The translations under genes were made by a program, and so were the position numbers. Positions 49,268 to 58,085 of a DNA stretch of 64,000 nucleotides are shown here, one piece after another. The notes below the pieces were generated by a model, which had not been told where the DNA came from, did not search any database, and saw only the letters and a list, made by a program, of their open reading frames with translations. This stretch comes from JAWXUU01 sp044426085 (lineage in GTDB: Bacteria; Bacillota; Clostridia; Christensenellales; CAMQZB01), in NCBI GenBank assembly GCA_044426085.1, contig JAWXUU010000008.1, positions 1 to 64,000 of the forward strand. The letters are read 5' to 3'. Position 1 is the stretch's first letter. The number at the start of each line of letters is the position of its first letter.

Positions 49268-50062
49268 ATGCCAAGGAAAGCCAGAGAGGTCAGTGAAAAC
49301 GGAATATATTATATCTACACGCGCTGTCTTGATAGCGCCAACCTTTGCACTTGCCCTGCGGATTTTCAGAAGCTGGTGGATATCATAAAGGAAACAAAAG
49401 CGTTGACGCCATTTGCACTTTATGCTTTTTCAATCACCAAGTGTGAACTCCACATCATGTTGAAAGAATACACAGCTGGTGGAATTTCTGCAATCATGAA
49501 AAAAATCTGCTATGATTTTACGAAGTATCGCAACAACAGCGGGAACACAACGGGTAAACTTTTCAAAGATAGATTCAAATCACAACCTGTTCCGCTTGAC
49601 GATCATTTCTTGCCACTTGTGAAGTTTGTTCACCAAGTTCCAATCAAGTGCGGTGAAGTTTTCAATATTTCTTCATATCCATATTGCTCTTACAAGTCGT
49701 ATTTCAACGATGGCGATGATGGGTTTGTGGATTGTGGTGCAATCTTGAATTATTTTGGCGGTGAAAATGCCGAATCGGTTCAAAAATTCAAAATATACCA
49801 CGCGGGTTTCCCAAGTGGCGATTTAAAACCAAAGGAACGCCTTGTTGTTTCTCGTGACCAAGTTGCAGAAATCATCAAGTCCGTAGCGAAAATGGAAGCT
49901 GGCGAAATCAAAAAGCTAGAAAAATCCAAACGCGACGCAATAATCAAAAAAATAAAAAAATCAACAGGCCTTTCAATCCGCCAAATAGCATTCGCAACAA
50001 GACTTTCAAGAAACACAATCTCTGAAGTGCTAAAATCAAAAACATTGAAACTAGAGTTATAA
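49268..50062 (+). CDS. REP-associated tyrosine transposase-like protein with altered catalytic residues and C-terminal HTH
   Basis: 264 aa, start at 49268 after ACGAGGGG. The Y1/RAYT scaffold is intact: MPRKAREVSENGIYYIYTRC, LYAFSITKCELHIMLKE, GKLFKDRFKSQPV and LVKFVHQVPIKCG. But the HUH metal motif (normally HxH, as in NHIHLLIKE) reads Glu60-Leu-His62, and the catalytic tyrosine of the usual RYIHxNPV box is Phe120. A C-terminal helix-turn-helix (STGLSIRQIAFATRLSRNTI) is kept. It is therefore probably a domesticated DNA-binding protein rather than an active transposase (inference). A palindromic repeat follows directly. Confidence 0.85.
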   Translation: MPRKAREVSENGIYYIYTRCLDSANLCTCPADFQKLVDIIKETKALTPFALYAFSITKCELHIMLKEYTAGGISAIMKKICYDFTKYRNNSGNTTGKLFKDRFKSQPVPLDDHFLPLVKFVHQVPIKCGEVFNISSYPYCSYKSYFNDGDDGFVDCGAILNYFGGENAESVQKFKIYHAGFPSGDLKPKERLVVSRDQVAEIIKSVAKMEAGEIKKLEKSKRDAIIKKIKKSTGLSIRQIAFATRLSRNTISEVLKSKTLKLEL

Positions 50063-50275
50063 AAAGTAGAAAGTAAAAAGTAAAAAGTGAAAAGTTGTGG
50101 TAAAGCACGCGGGCAAAGCCCTTGTGCATACAATATTTAAATAGAATCAAAGGGGCGTACATTTTAAAATGTACGCCCCTTATATAATATTGTCTATTTA
50201 AAATATTGATTGCACGAGCAAAGCGAGTGCTTTACCACAACTTTCAGGCGTACGCTACGCCAACGACACTTTGAA
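50062..50275. repeat. Nested inverted-repeat element with central terminator
   Basis: Left arm: GTAAAAA heptamers, then AGTTGTGGTAAAGCACGCGG. Right arm: TGCACGAGCAAAGCGAGTGC, then TTTACCACAACTTT and a CAGGCGTACGCTACGCCAAC-type GC-rich motif. The centre 50151-50180 is a perfect 30-bp palindrome AGGGGCGTACATTTT and its complement. It separates the RAYT-like gene from the convergent ABC-F gene. Confidence 0.75.
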
Positions 50276-50289
50276 TTAAAACAATTCTA

Positions 50290-51864
50290 TTATTTCAATT
50301 CAATATATTCATCATAAGGCATTTCTTTATCCATGCCGACGCCGTTTTCTGTGATTTCGATGATTCTTGTTGCGACAGTGTTGCAAAGTTCGTGGTCGTG
50401 AGAAACGAAAATCATGCCGCCTTTGAAGTTAGTCATTCCTTTGTTAAGAGAAGTGATTGATTCAAGGTCAAGGTGATTTGTTGGTTCGTCAAGCATAAGG
50501 AAGTTTGAGCCTTCAAGCATACATTTAGAAAGCATGCATCTAACTTTTTCGCCACCCGACAAAACTTTTGCTTTTTTAAGAGCTTCTTCGCCAGAGAAGA
50601 GCATTCTTCCAAGCCAGCCACGAAGGAATTCTTGGTTTTGTTCTTTAGAAAATTGTCCAAGCCATTCAACAAGCGAAAGGTCGCAATTTTCAAAGAAGCT
50701 TTCGAAGTTTTGTGGCATGTATCCTTTATTGATAGTGATACCCCACTTGAAAGAGCCCGCGTCTGCTTCTTCAAGACCGCTCAAAATATCAAACAGCATA
50801 GAAACAGTTGTTGCTTTTTCGCAGTCTAGATAAACTTTGTCGCCTTTTCTTAAGATAAATGAAAGGTTTTCGAAGTATCCTTTTTTTGTTAGGCCGTTAA
50901 CAACCAAAATATCGTTTCCGATTTCGCGTTCGAATTTGAAATCGACGAATGGGTATTTTCTTGATGAAGGCTTGATATCTTCAAGTTGAAGTTTGTCAAG
51001 TTCTTTCTTTCTTGATGTTGCGGATTTTGATTTAGAAGCGTTTGCAGAGAATCGTGCGATGAACTCTTGAAGTTCTTTTGCCCTTGATTCACGTTTTTTG
51101 TTGAGTTCTTTTGCTTGGCGTTGCATAAGTTGGTTTGTTTCATACCAGAAGTCGTAGTTGCCAAGGAAAGTATTCACTTTGCCAAAATCGATATCGCAAA
51201 TGTGCGTGCAAACTTTATTCAAAAAGTGGCGGTTGTGGGATACGATAATGATAGTGTTTTCAAAATCAAGAATGAAGTCCTCAAGCCATCTGATAGTTTT
51301 TGGGTCAAGGTTGTTTGTTGGTTCGTCCAAAATCAAAACGTCAGGATTGCCAAAAACCGCTTGAGCAAGAAGGATTTTAACCTTGATTTTAGGTTCAACA
51401 TCGCTCATCATGCTGTAAAACAAATCAGAATCAATCTTCAATGAATTAAGAAGTGATTCCGCGTTTGATTCCGCTTCCCAACCGTCAAGGTCAGCAAATT
51501 CCGATTCAAGCTCGCCAGCAAGTTCGCCGTCGGCATCGGTGAAGTCTTCTTTTGCATAAAGTGCTTCTTTTTGCTTGATAATTTCCGTGAGTCGCTTATG
51601 CCCTGCAAGAACAGTTTCAAGCACAGTGCATTCGTCATAAGCGTTTTGGTTTTGCGCAAGAACGCTCATGCGGACGTTTCTTTCAAGTGTGACATCCCCA
51701 CCAGTTGGTTGGATTTCGCCAGAAAGAACTTTCATGAAAGTTGATTTTCCCGCACCATTAGCGCCAATAACGCCATAACAGTTGCCTTTTGTGAAAGAGA
51801 TGTTTGCTTCGTCGAAAAGAATCCTTCCGCCAAATTGCAAGCTTACATTGTTTACATTCAACAT
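50290..51864 (-). CDS. ABC-F family ATPase
   Basis: 524 aa with two ABC domains and no transmembrane region. Domain 1 has Walker A GVIGANGAGKST and LDEPTNNLD, but its signature is degenerate (MSDVEPKIKVKILLAQ instead of LSGGE). Domain 2 has LSGGEKVRCMLSKC and LDEPTNHLD; its Walker A position (RKGDKVYLDCEKATTVSMLF) has lost the GxxGxGKS/T pattern. The linker (FSANASKSKSATSRKKELDK) is the ribosome-contacting segment. ABC-F proteins act on the ribosomal E site, in translation control or antibiotic resistance; this one resembles the YbiT-type subgroup. Monocistronic. Confidence 0.9.
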   Translation of the reverse strand: MLNVNNVSLQFGGRILFDEANISFTKGNCYGVIGANGAGKSTFMKVLSGEIQPTGGDVTLERNVRMSVLAQNQNAYDECTVLETVLAGHKRLTEIIKQKEALYAKEDFTDADGELAGELESEFADLDGWEAESNAESLLNSLKIDSDLFYSMMSDVEPKIKVKILLAQAVFGNPDVLILDEPTNNLDPKTIRWLEDFILDFENTIIIVSHNRHFLNKVCTHICDIDFGKVNTFLGNYDFWYETNQLMQRQAKELNKKRESRAKELQEFIARFSANASKSKSATSRKKELDKLQLEDIKPSSRKYPFVDFKFEREIGNDILVVNGLTKKGYFENLSFILRKGDKVYLDCEKATTVSMLFDILSGLEEADAGSFKWGITINKGYMPQNFESFFENCDLSLVEWLGQFSKEQNQEFLRGWLGRMLFSGEEALKKAKVLSGGEKVRCMLSKCMLEGSNFLMLDEPTNHLDLESITSLNKGMTNFKGGMIFVSHDHELCNTVATRIIEITENGVGMDKEMPYDEYIELK

Positions 51865-51961
51865 TATTTATATATCTCCAAATTTTGTATTTCGTTTATT
51901 ATTTTTGTTTTTTGATTGATTTTTGTGCGAAATTATACTTACAATATTAATATACGACAAA

Positions 51962-52290
51962 ATTTAATTAAAAATTAAAAACAGGCTTCGCTCTGCGAGC
52001 TCGATAAAAATTAAAAATTGTGGTAAAGCACTCGATAAACTCGTGCATTTAATTTATTTATAATAGTATGTAATTTCATACTATTATAGTCTATCAACAA
52101 AAGAAGCAATTGTCAATCAAATTACCGCAATCCCTTTAAAACTAGGGGTATTTCACTATAATATATTGTAAGCACGAGTTTATCGAGTGCATTACCACAA
52201 TTTTTAATTTTTATCGAGCTCGCAGAGCGAAGCCTGTTTTGAATTTTTAATTGGCGAATGTAAATGTTTTACGAAACATTTACATTCGCC
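51962..52290. repeat. Nested inverted-repeat element plus perfect 17-bp hairpin
   Basis: Left arm: heptamers, the GC-rich 24-bp motif, heptamers, TTGTGGTAAAGCACTCGATA. Right arm: TATCGAGTGCATTACCACAA, heptamers and the GC-rich motif again in inverse orientation. The centre has TAGTATG/CATACTA (about 52065-52085). Just outside, 52253-52290 is a perfect hairpin GGCGAATGTAAATGTTT-tacg-complement. 52291-52421 holds the pstS leader. Confidence 0.7.
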
Positions 52291-52421
52291 TTACTATCTC
52301 TTGCTTTTTTTATTTTTTAATAGCTGTTATTATATTAATGTTCCCAAGGGGAGTACGCAAAAAGCGGTAAATTTGTTAAAATTTTAAAGCGGACAGAAAG
52401 TCCAACAAAGGAGTATATATT

Positions 52422-53273
52422 ATGAAAAAAATTCTTAGTGTAGTTGTTGTTTTGGCACTTTGCCTTACAATGTTTGCAGGATGTGGATCATCAGATGATG
52501 GCACATTCTCTGGCTCAATCAATGTAATCTCAAGAGAAGATGGTTCTGGAACACGCGGAGCGTTCACAGAAATCACAGGAATTGACGATGGCGACGGCGA
52601 CAGAACAATCGCGTCAGCACAATTCATCTCTTCAACACAAACAGTTATCACAACTGTTGCTGATGATCAATATGCAATTGGATACATCTCTCTTGCATCA
52701 CTTTCAGACAGCGTGAAAGCACTTCAAGTTGCGGGCGTTGATGCAACTGTTGAAAACGTAATCAATGGTTCATACACAATCGCTCGTCCATTCAACATCG
52801 CTCTTGGTGTTACAGCTTGCGACGCTGCTAACTACTTCGTTGAATTCATCTTCTCAGCTGAAGGTCAAGCAATCGTTGAAGAAGAAGGCGGTATCTCAAC
52901 TGGCGACACTGGTGCATACACAAACATTCCTGACCTTACAGGACAAACAATCACAATTTCTGGTTCAACTTCAGTTTTCCCAATCATGGAAGTACTAACT
53001 GAAACTTATTCAGAAATGACAGGTTGCAAATTCGAACTTTCAGGTGGCGGATCTTCAACAGGTATGAAAGATGCTATGGCTGGAACAGTTGATATCGGTA
53101 TGGCTTCAAGAGAATTGAAAGATTCAGAATCTGCTGAAGTAACAGGTCTTGCAATCGCAATGGATGGTATCGCGGTTATCGTGAACTCTTCATGCCCAAT
53201 CGATTCACTATCTATGGAAGAAATCATGAACATCTATATCGGTGAAACAACAGATTGGGATGACCTAGTATAA
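52422..53273 (+). CDS. pstS: Phosphate ABC transporter substrate-binding lipoprotein, permuted lobe order
   Basis: 283 aa. Lipoprotein signal MKKILSVVVVLALCLTMFAG with lipobox FAGC (Cys at 21). Captures phosphate outside the cell for PstCAB. The halves are in reversed order: ISREDGSGTRGAF and YAIGYISLASL, normally C-terminal, come first, and ISGSTSVFPIMEVL, ELSGGGSSTGMKDA and DIGMASRELK, normally N-terminal, come last, ending at DWDDLV. I recall such circularly permuted PstS from Firmicutes. Ribosome site AAGGAG; first gene of the pst operon. Confidence 0.9.
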   Translation: MKKILSVVVVLALCLTMFAGCGSSDDGTFSGSINVISREDGSGTRGAFTEITGIDDGDGDRTIASAQFISSTQTVITTVADDQYAIGYISLASLSDSVKALQVAGVDATVENVINGSYTIARPFNIALGVTACDAANYFVEFIFSAEGQAIVEEEGGISTGDTGAYTNIPDLTGQTITISGSTSVFPIMEVLTETYSEMTGCKFELSGGGSSTGMKDAMAGTVDIGMASRELKDSESAEVTGLAIAMDGIAVIVNSSCPIDSLSMEEIMNIYIGETTDWDDLV

Positions 53274-53342
53274 TATAAAAATTAACATTCATAACAATTT
53301 CAAAAAACTTAGGGGCAAAAATAAAAGTCCTAAAATGGAAAA

Positions 53343-53380
53343 AAGGGTTGCGTCAGTATTTAATGCTGATGCAGACCCTT
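53343..53380 (+). terminator. Attenuator-like hairpin between pstS and pstC
   Basis: AAGGGTTGCGTCAG pairs with CTGATGCAGACCCTT around TATTTAATG, a strong stem in a 135-bp gap. It probably lowers expression of the membrane genes relative to the binding protein or stabilises the pstS mRNA. Confidence 0.65.
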
Positions 53381-53408
53381 ATAGTTCTTTGAACACAAGG
53401 ATACAAAA

Positions 53409-54341
53409 ATGGAAAACAAAGACTTAAAATCAAGTGTCGAAAAGACACCAGAGCAAAGAAAATCCGAAAGGGATATCCAAATCCGCAACGCGAAAGAATC
53501 CATAGCAAAGGTAATTTTCATTATCGCGGCATGTGCTTCAATTTTTGCGGTAGTCATGATTTGCATATTCTTGCTTTCAAGCGGTATTCCAACAATGCGA
53601 GAAATCGGCGTGGTTGATTTCTTGTTTGGAACAGTTTGGAACTCTTCAACGGATACATACGGAATACTCCCAATGATTCTCGGCAGTATCTACACAACAG
53701 CGGGCGCAATCTTGCTTGGCGTTCCAATCGGACTTCTCACAGCAATCTTTCTTGCGAAGTTTTGTCCAGAGAAAATCTATAAATATTTGAAACCAGCGGT
53801 GAACTTGCTTGCGGGTATCCCGTCAATCATATATGGCTTTTTCGGGCTTATGGTTATTGTTCCTGCGATAAGAAACGTAAACTCTTCAAGCGGTGCTTCG
53901 CTTCTTGCGGGTTCAATCGTCCTTGCAATCATGATACTTCCAACAATCATCGGACTTTCAGAAACAGCGATAAGGGCGGTTTCAGAAACGTATTATGAAG
54001 GTGCTCTTGCGCTAGGGGACACTCACGAACGCACAGTTATGAAAGTTATGGTTCCATCAGCAAAATCGGGCATCATGGCATCGATTGTTCTTGGTGTTGG
54101 GCGTGCAATTGGCGAAACTATGGCGCTTGTTATGGTTGCCGGCAACTCGCCAATCATTCCAACTTCAATTTTCGACAGAGTGAGAACGCTCACAAGCAAC
54201 ATCGTTTTGGATATTGCCTACGCTTCTGGCCTACACGAACAAGCTTTGCTTGCAACGGGCGTTGTGCTGTTTATTTTCATTCTTATCATCAACACATGCT
54301 TCTCGCTTATTAAGGGAAAACAGGAGGAAGCAAATGACTAA
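53409..54341 (+). CDS. pstC: Phosphate ABC transporter permease PstC
   Basis: 310 aa, six transmembrane helices. Binding-protein-dependent transport motif EGALALGDTHERTVMKVMVP (the EAA loop that contacts PstB) and GVGRAIGETMA are present. The first ~40 residues are a charged cytoplasmic extension (TPEQRKSERDIQIRNAKE). It overlaps pstA by 8 bp. Forms the phosphate channel with PstA. Confidence 0.95.
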   Translation: MENKDLKSSVEKTPEQRKSERDIQIRNAKESIAKVIFIIAACASIFAVVMICIFLLSSGIPTMREIGVVDFLFGTVWNSSTDTYGILPMILGSIYTTAGAILLGVPIGLLTAIFLAKFCPEKIYKYLKPAVNLLAGIPSIIYGFFGLMVIVPAIRNVNSSSGASLLAGSIVLAIMILPTIIGLSETAIRAVSETYYEGALALGDTHERTVMKVMVPSAKSGIMASIVLGVGRAIGETMALVMVAGNSPIIPTSIFDRVRTLTSNIVLDIAYASGLHEQALLATGVVLFIFILIINTCFSLIKGKQEEAND

Positions 54342-55188
54342 TCAATCGCATAAAACAAAACAAAAGGGAAAATTGTTGAAATATGTAATCCGTGGCGGTG
54401 TTTATTTTGCCGGCGGGCTCACACTTTTGATTCTTGCGTCAGTTATTGGATTTATCATGGTGAAGGGTATCATGAACTTGGAAGCATCGCTTTTTGAACC
54501 TGTATACACATCAAAAAACGGCTCGTTTGTTCCCGCGCTTGTAAACACTTTGATAATCATCGGCATAACTCTCGTAATCGCAGTGCCACTGGGTGTGTTT
54601 TCTGCAATCTATCTTTGTGAATACGCAAAAAAAGGCTCTAAACTCGTGAAAGTTGTCCGCATGACAACAGAAACCCTTGCGGGAATACCATCAATCGTTT
54701 TCGGTTTGTTTGGTTATATCTGCTTTGTAAACTTCCTTGGTTGGGGATATTCGCTTCTTGGCGGTGCAATCACACTTGCGCTCATGGTGCTTCCTGCAAT
54801 CATGCGTTCAACAGAAGAAGCACTTTTGTCGGTGCCAGTATCTTTTCGTGAAGGTAGCTTCGGGCTCGGCGCGGGAAAACTTCGCACAATCTTCAAAATA
54901 ATCTTGCCTTCAGCTTCAGCGGGCATATTTGCGGCAATCGTTCTTGCGGTTGGTCGTATCGTTGGCGAAACTGCCGCACTCATATTCACTGCGGGCTCTG
55001 CTGCTAACACGCCAGACAGTTTGTTTGGCTCGGGCAGAACACTTGCAGTCCACGTTTATATGTTGTGGAACGAAGGTCTTGGCGTTGATAAAGCCTACGC
55101 TTGCGCCGTTATTTTGATTGTGTTTGTGTTGTCGCTCAACTTGCTCACATCATACATCGAAAGCAAATTCAAAAAAAGTTTGAAGTAA
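54334..55188 (+). CDS. pstA: Phosphate ABC transporter permease PstA
   Basis: 284 aa with start at 54334 after GGAGG, inside the end of pstC; the frame is open 40 codons further upstream but within pstC. The EAA loop REGSFGLGAGKLRTIFKIIL and AVGRIVGETAALIF are typical of PstA. Six hydrophobic helices. Pairs with PstC. Confidence 0.95.
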   Translation: MTNQSHKTKQKGKLLKYVIRGGVYFAGGLTLLILASVIGFIMVKGIMNLEASLFEPVYTSKNGSFVPALVNTLIIIGITLVIAVPLGVFSAIYLCEYAKKGSKLVKVVRMTTETLAGIPSIVFGLFGYICFVNFLGWGYSLLGGAITLALMVLPAIMRSTEEALLSVPVSFREGSFGLGAGKLRTIFKIILPSASAGIFAAIVLAVGRIVGETAALIFTAGSAANTPDSLFGSGRTLAVHVYMLWNEGLGVDKAYACAVILIVFVLSLNLLTSYIESKFKKSLK

Positions 55189-55206
55189 ACTAAGGGAGAA
55201 TATAAA

Positions 55207-55953
55207 ATGAAACTCGAAATAAAAAATGTCGACCTATTTTATTCGCAATTTCAAGCATTGAAAAATGTGAATATGGATATAGAAGAAAAGGAAATAACAG
55301 CTTTCATCGGGCCGTCAGGTTGCGGGAAGTCTACACTTCTCAAATCAATCAACAGAATGAACGACCTTGTTGAAGGTTGCAAAGTCGAAGGTGAATTCCT
55401 TCTTGACGGCGTGAATTGCTATAAAGATATGGATGTGAACATACTAAGAAAACGCGTTGGCATGGTGTTCCAAAAACCAAACCCATTCCCAATGAGCATA
55501 TATGATAACATCGCATACGGCGTGAGAACACACGCAAACCTTCCAAAATCAGAACTAGACGAAATCGTGGAAAAATCACTTCGCGGAGCTTTTATCTGGG
55601 ACGAAGTGAAAGATAGATTGAAAAAATCAGCCTTGGGTCTTTCGGGCGGTCAACAACAACGTCTTTGCATTGCAAGGGCGCTCGCGGTGAACCCAGAAGT
55701 GCTTCTCATGGACGAACCAACTTCCGCGCTTGACCCAATTTCAACAGGTAAAGTGGAAGAACTCGCCCTAGAACTCAAAAAAGATTACACAATCGTGATC
55801 GTAACCCACAACATGCAACAAGCAACAAGAATAGCCGATAAAACAGCTTTCTTCTTGCTAGGCGAAGTGGTTGAGTTCGGAAAAACAGAACAGATTTTCA
55901 CGTCGCCAGTGGACAAACGCACGGAAAACTATATCACCGGCCGCTTTGGTTGA
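55207..55953 (+). CDS. pstB: Phosphate ABC transporter ATP-binding protein PstB
   Basis: 248 aa. Walker A GPSGCGKST, Q-loop GMVFQKPNPFPMS, signature LSGGQQQR and Walker B VLLMDEPTSALDP, plus VTHNMQQATR. ATP hydrolysis drives phosphate import through PstCA. 18 bp after pstA with AGGGAG. phoU follows after about 490 bp of repeats. Confidence 0.97.
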   Translation: MKLEIKNVDLFYSQFQALKNVNMDIEEKEITAFIGPSGCGKSTLLKSINRMNDLVEGCKVEGEFLLDGVNCYKDMDVNILRKRVGMVFQKPNPFPMSIYDNIAYGVRTHANLPKSELDEIVEKSLRGAFIWDEVKDRLKKSALGLSGGQQQRLCIARALAVNPEVLLMDEPTSALDPISTGKVEELALELKKDYTIVIVTHNMQQATRIADKTAFFLLGEVVEFGKTEQIFTSPVDKRTENYITGRFG

Positions 55954-56190
55954 TTCAAAATTGAATGCTTCTGCTGCGTTAAAGCGGCACGGTCGTTCGG
56001 TTACGTATGTCAATACGCGCCCTCACGCCCGAGCCACTTTGCCTTGCATAAGCATCCAATTTTGAACCAACCAATCCCAGTAAAAAATCGCACTTTCTGC
56101 TGTAGAAAAAGAACATTGGTGCTAGGTTACGTATTTTAATACGCGCCCTCGCCCCAATAACCCTTTGCCTTGCATAAGCACACGATAAAA
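55946..56190. repeat. Inverted-repeat element and a diverged direct copy after pstB
   Basis: TTGGTTGATTCAAAATTGAA.. (55946-55970) is matched by its complement at 56050-56074, starting inside the last pstB codons. Inside lies GGTTACGTATGTCAATACGC, GCCCTCACGCCC and TTTGCCTTGCATAAGCA. A second, diverged copy of this inner part (GGTTACGTATTTTAATACGC.. and TTTGCCTTGCATAAGCA) lies at about 56125-56186. No coding. Confidence 0.65.
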
Positions 56191-56372
56191 ATTAAAAATT
56201 AAAAATTAAAAATTAAAAATTAAAAACAGGCTTCGCTCTGCGAGCTCGATAAAAATTGTGGTAATGTACTCACTTAGTTCGTACTTTCAATTATATATAA
56301 AATAGCATGCACGAACGCAGTGAGTGCTTACCACAATTTTCAATTTTTAATTTTCAATTTTTAATTCGCCAA
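56190..56372. repeat. Nested inverted-repeat element between pstB and phoU
   Basis: Heptamers, the GC-rich motif, TTGTGGTAATGTACTCACTT on the left; TGCACGAACGCAGTGAGTGC, TTACCACAATTTTCAATTTT on the right. The centre is A/T-rich and lacks a strong stem, so read-through into phoU may remain possible. Confidence 0.65.
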
Positions 56373-56445
56373 AGGCGCAAATAAATCCCACAGATATTTT
56401 TCGACTAGCGAAAAAATAAAACAAAAACAAACCAAGGAGCAATAT

Positions 56446-57114
56446 ATGACACTAAGAATGAAATATGATAGAGAACTAGAAGCTATGCTTTCTAAACTTG
56501 TAAAAATGGCGCGAGCAACTGAAGACGCAATTGAGGATACTATTGTTGGTCTTATTGCTGGCGATAAGGAAAAGCTTAAAGAAGTTTACAATAACGATAA
56601 AGAAATCGACAACATGGAACGCGAAATTGAAAGAAATTGTTTCAAATTGCTACTTATGGAGCAACCTGTTGCAACGGATTTCCGTGAAGTTTCCGCAGCG
56701 CTAAAGATGATAACAGATTTTGAAAGAATCGCCGACCAAGCAAGCGACATCGCCCATCTTGGGTGGAAAGTCAACCTTGATTCTTGCAAGAGCGTTGTAT
56801 CAACAATTAAAGCCATGGCGGACAGTGCAAAATCTATGCTTCACGAAGGTGTTTCAGCATACATCAACAAAGATGTGGAACTTGCAAAATCACTTTCTGA
56901 TAAAGATGACGAAGTGGACAGCATGTTCAAAGAAGTCAAAGATAAAATCGTTGCAGGCATAAAAGATAGCTCTGTCGACCCTGAAGAAGCAATCCTTATC
57001 ATGATGATTGCAAAATACCTAGAACGTATCGCCGACCACGCCGTGAACGTAGGCGAATGGGTGGAATACGCAGTTACAGGACAACATAAAGCACATAAAG
57101 ACTTGGTTTATTAG
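56446..57114 (+). CDS. phoU: Phosphate transport regulator PhoU
   Basis: 222 aa, all-helical with two PhoU repeats; the metal-binding pattern E..D (EREIERNCFKLLLMEQPVAT, ITDFERIADQASDIA; IAKYLERIADHAVNVGEWV) is present in both halves. PhoU couples PstSCAB to the sensor kinase, keeping the phosphate regulon off when phosphate is plentiful. Ribosome site AAGGAG. Next come the two-component genes. Confidence 0.95.
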   Translation: MTLRMKYDRELEAMLSKLVKMARATEDAIEDTIVGLIAGDKEKLKEVYNNDKEIDNMEREIERNCFKLLLMEQPVATDFREVSAALKMITDFERIADQASDIAHLGWKVNLDSCKSVVSTIKAMADSAKSMLHEGVSAYINKDVELAKSLSDKDDEVDSMFKEVKDKIVAGIKDSSVDPEEAILIMMIAKYLERIADHAVNVGEWVEYAVTGQHKAHKDLVY

Positions 57115-57119
57115 AAAAT

Positions 57120-57260
57120 TTTTGATTTTCTAATAAAAAATTAAAAACAGGCTTCGCTCTGCGAGCTCGATAAAAATTAAAAATTAAAAATTAAAAATTA
57201 AAAATTGTGGTAAGGCACTCGCTTCGCTTGTGCAACCTATATTAAAAATTATAAAAAGAG
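57120..57260. repeat. Left arm of the nested repeat family after phoU
   Basis: ATTAAAAA units, the GC-rich 24-bp motif, five heptamers, then TTGTGGTAAGGCACTCGCTT and GCTTGTGCAACC. The matching right arm is degenerate (GCACAGTGAAGCGCAGTGC near 57262). Confidence 0.6.
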
Positions 57261-57312
57261 AGCACAGTGAAGCGCAGTGCGAAATGATTTTTTTCCTTTT
57301 TCCTTTTTACTT

Positions 57313-57343
57313 GCGAAACTTAAAGCTTTGCTTTGAGTTTCGC
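57313..57343 (+). terminator. Terminator after phoU
   Basis: GCGAAACT and AGTTTCGC pair with internal AAAGC/GCTTT, followed by CCCTTTTTG. Confidence 0.65.
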
Positions 57344-57401
57344 CCTTTTTGTGTTATAATAAAATAAATAAAAAATTCACCTATAAAAATTGGGGGAGAT
57401 T

Positions 57402-58085
57402 ATGAATAACGAACTAAAAGTGTTTTGTGTGGACGATGAAGCTTCGATAAGGGATTTATACGTCTGTGCATTTGAAAGTGCAAATATTGCATGCAAGTGT
57501 TTTTCTTGTGGCGAAGAATTGTTTTCTGCCATGAAAGGGGAAACTCCTGATATTATTTTGCTTGATATTATGCTTGATGATATGGACGGCTTTGAAATTC
57601 TTGATAAAATAAAAAATTCTCCAAAATTTGGCGATATTCCAACAGTGATGGTAAGCGCCAAGGGTGAAGAAGTTTCAAAGGTCAAGGGGCTCAACATGGG
57701 CGCAGATGATTATATTTCCAAACCGTTTGGGATCATGGAACTGATTGCCCGCGTGAAAGCAAACGTCCGCAAAACTAAAAAGAAACAAAAAACAGAAATA
57801 ATCTGTAAAGATATCGTGATAGATTTGTCACTTCACAGCGTGAAAATTGGCGGAGCAACTTGCGTTTTCACGCTAAAGGAATATAACCTTTTAAAAATGC
57901 TTTGCGAAAATTTCCAAACTGTAACAACAAGGGAAGCGATTTTGGAAGAAGTTTGGGGCACTGATTTTTTTGGCGAAACAAGAACGCTTGATATGCACAT
58001 AAAAGAAGTGCGCAAAAAAATTGCCACTGCAAAAACCGAGTGCGAAATTGAAACCATTCGCGGGGTAGGATACATTCTGAAATGA
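57402..58085 (+). CDS. phoP: OmpR/PhoB-family response regulator
   Basis: 227 aa, start at 57402 after GGGGGAG. Receiver domain with acidic pocket Asp11-Asp12, phosphoacceptor Asp55 in ILLDIML and Lys in ISKPFG. C-terminal winged helix (FTLKEYNLLKMLCENFQTVT, REAILEEVWG, TLDMHIKEVRKKI). It follows phoU and is coupled to a PhoR-like kinase, so it most likely controls the phosphate starvation response. The symbol is by analogy with Bacillus. Confidence 0.88.
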   Translation: MNNELKVFCVDDEASIRDLYVCAFESANIACKCFSCGEELFSAMKGETPDIILLDIMLDDMDGFEILDKIKNSPKFGDIPTVMVSAKGEEVSKVKGLNMGADDYISKPFGIMELIARVKANVRKTKKKQKTEIICKDIVIDLSLHSVKIGGATCVFTLKEYNLLKMLCENFQTVTTREAILEEVWGTDFFGETRTLDMHIKEVRKKIATAKTECEIETIRGVGYILK

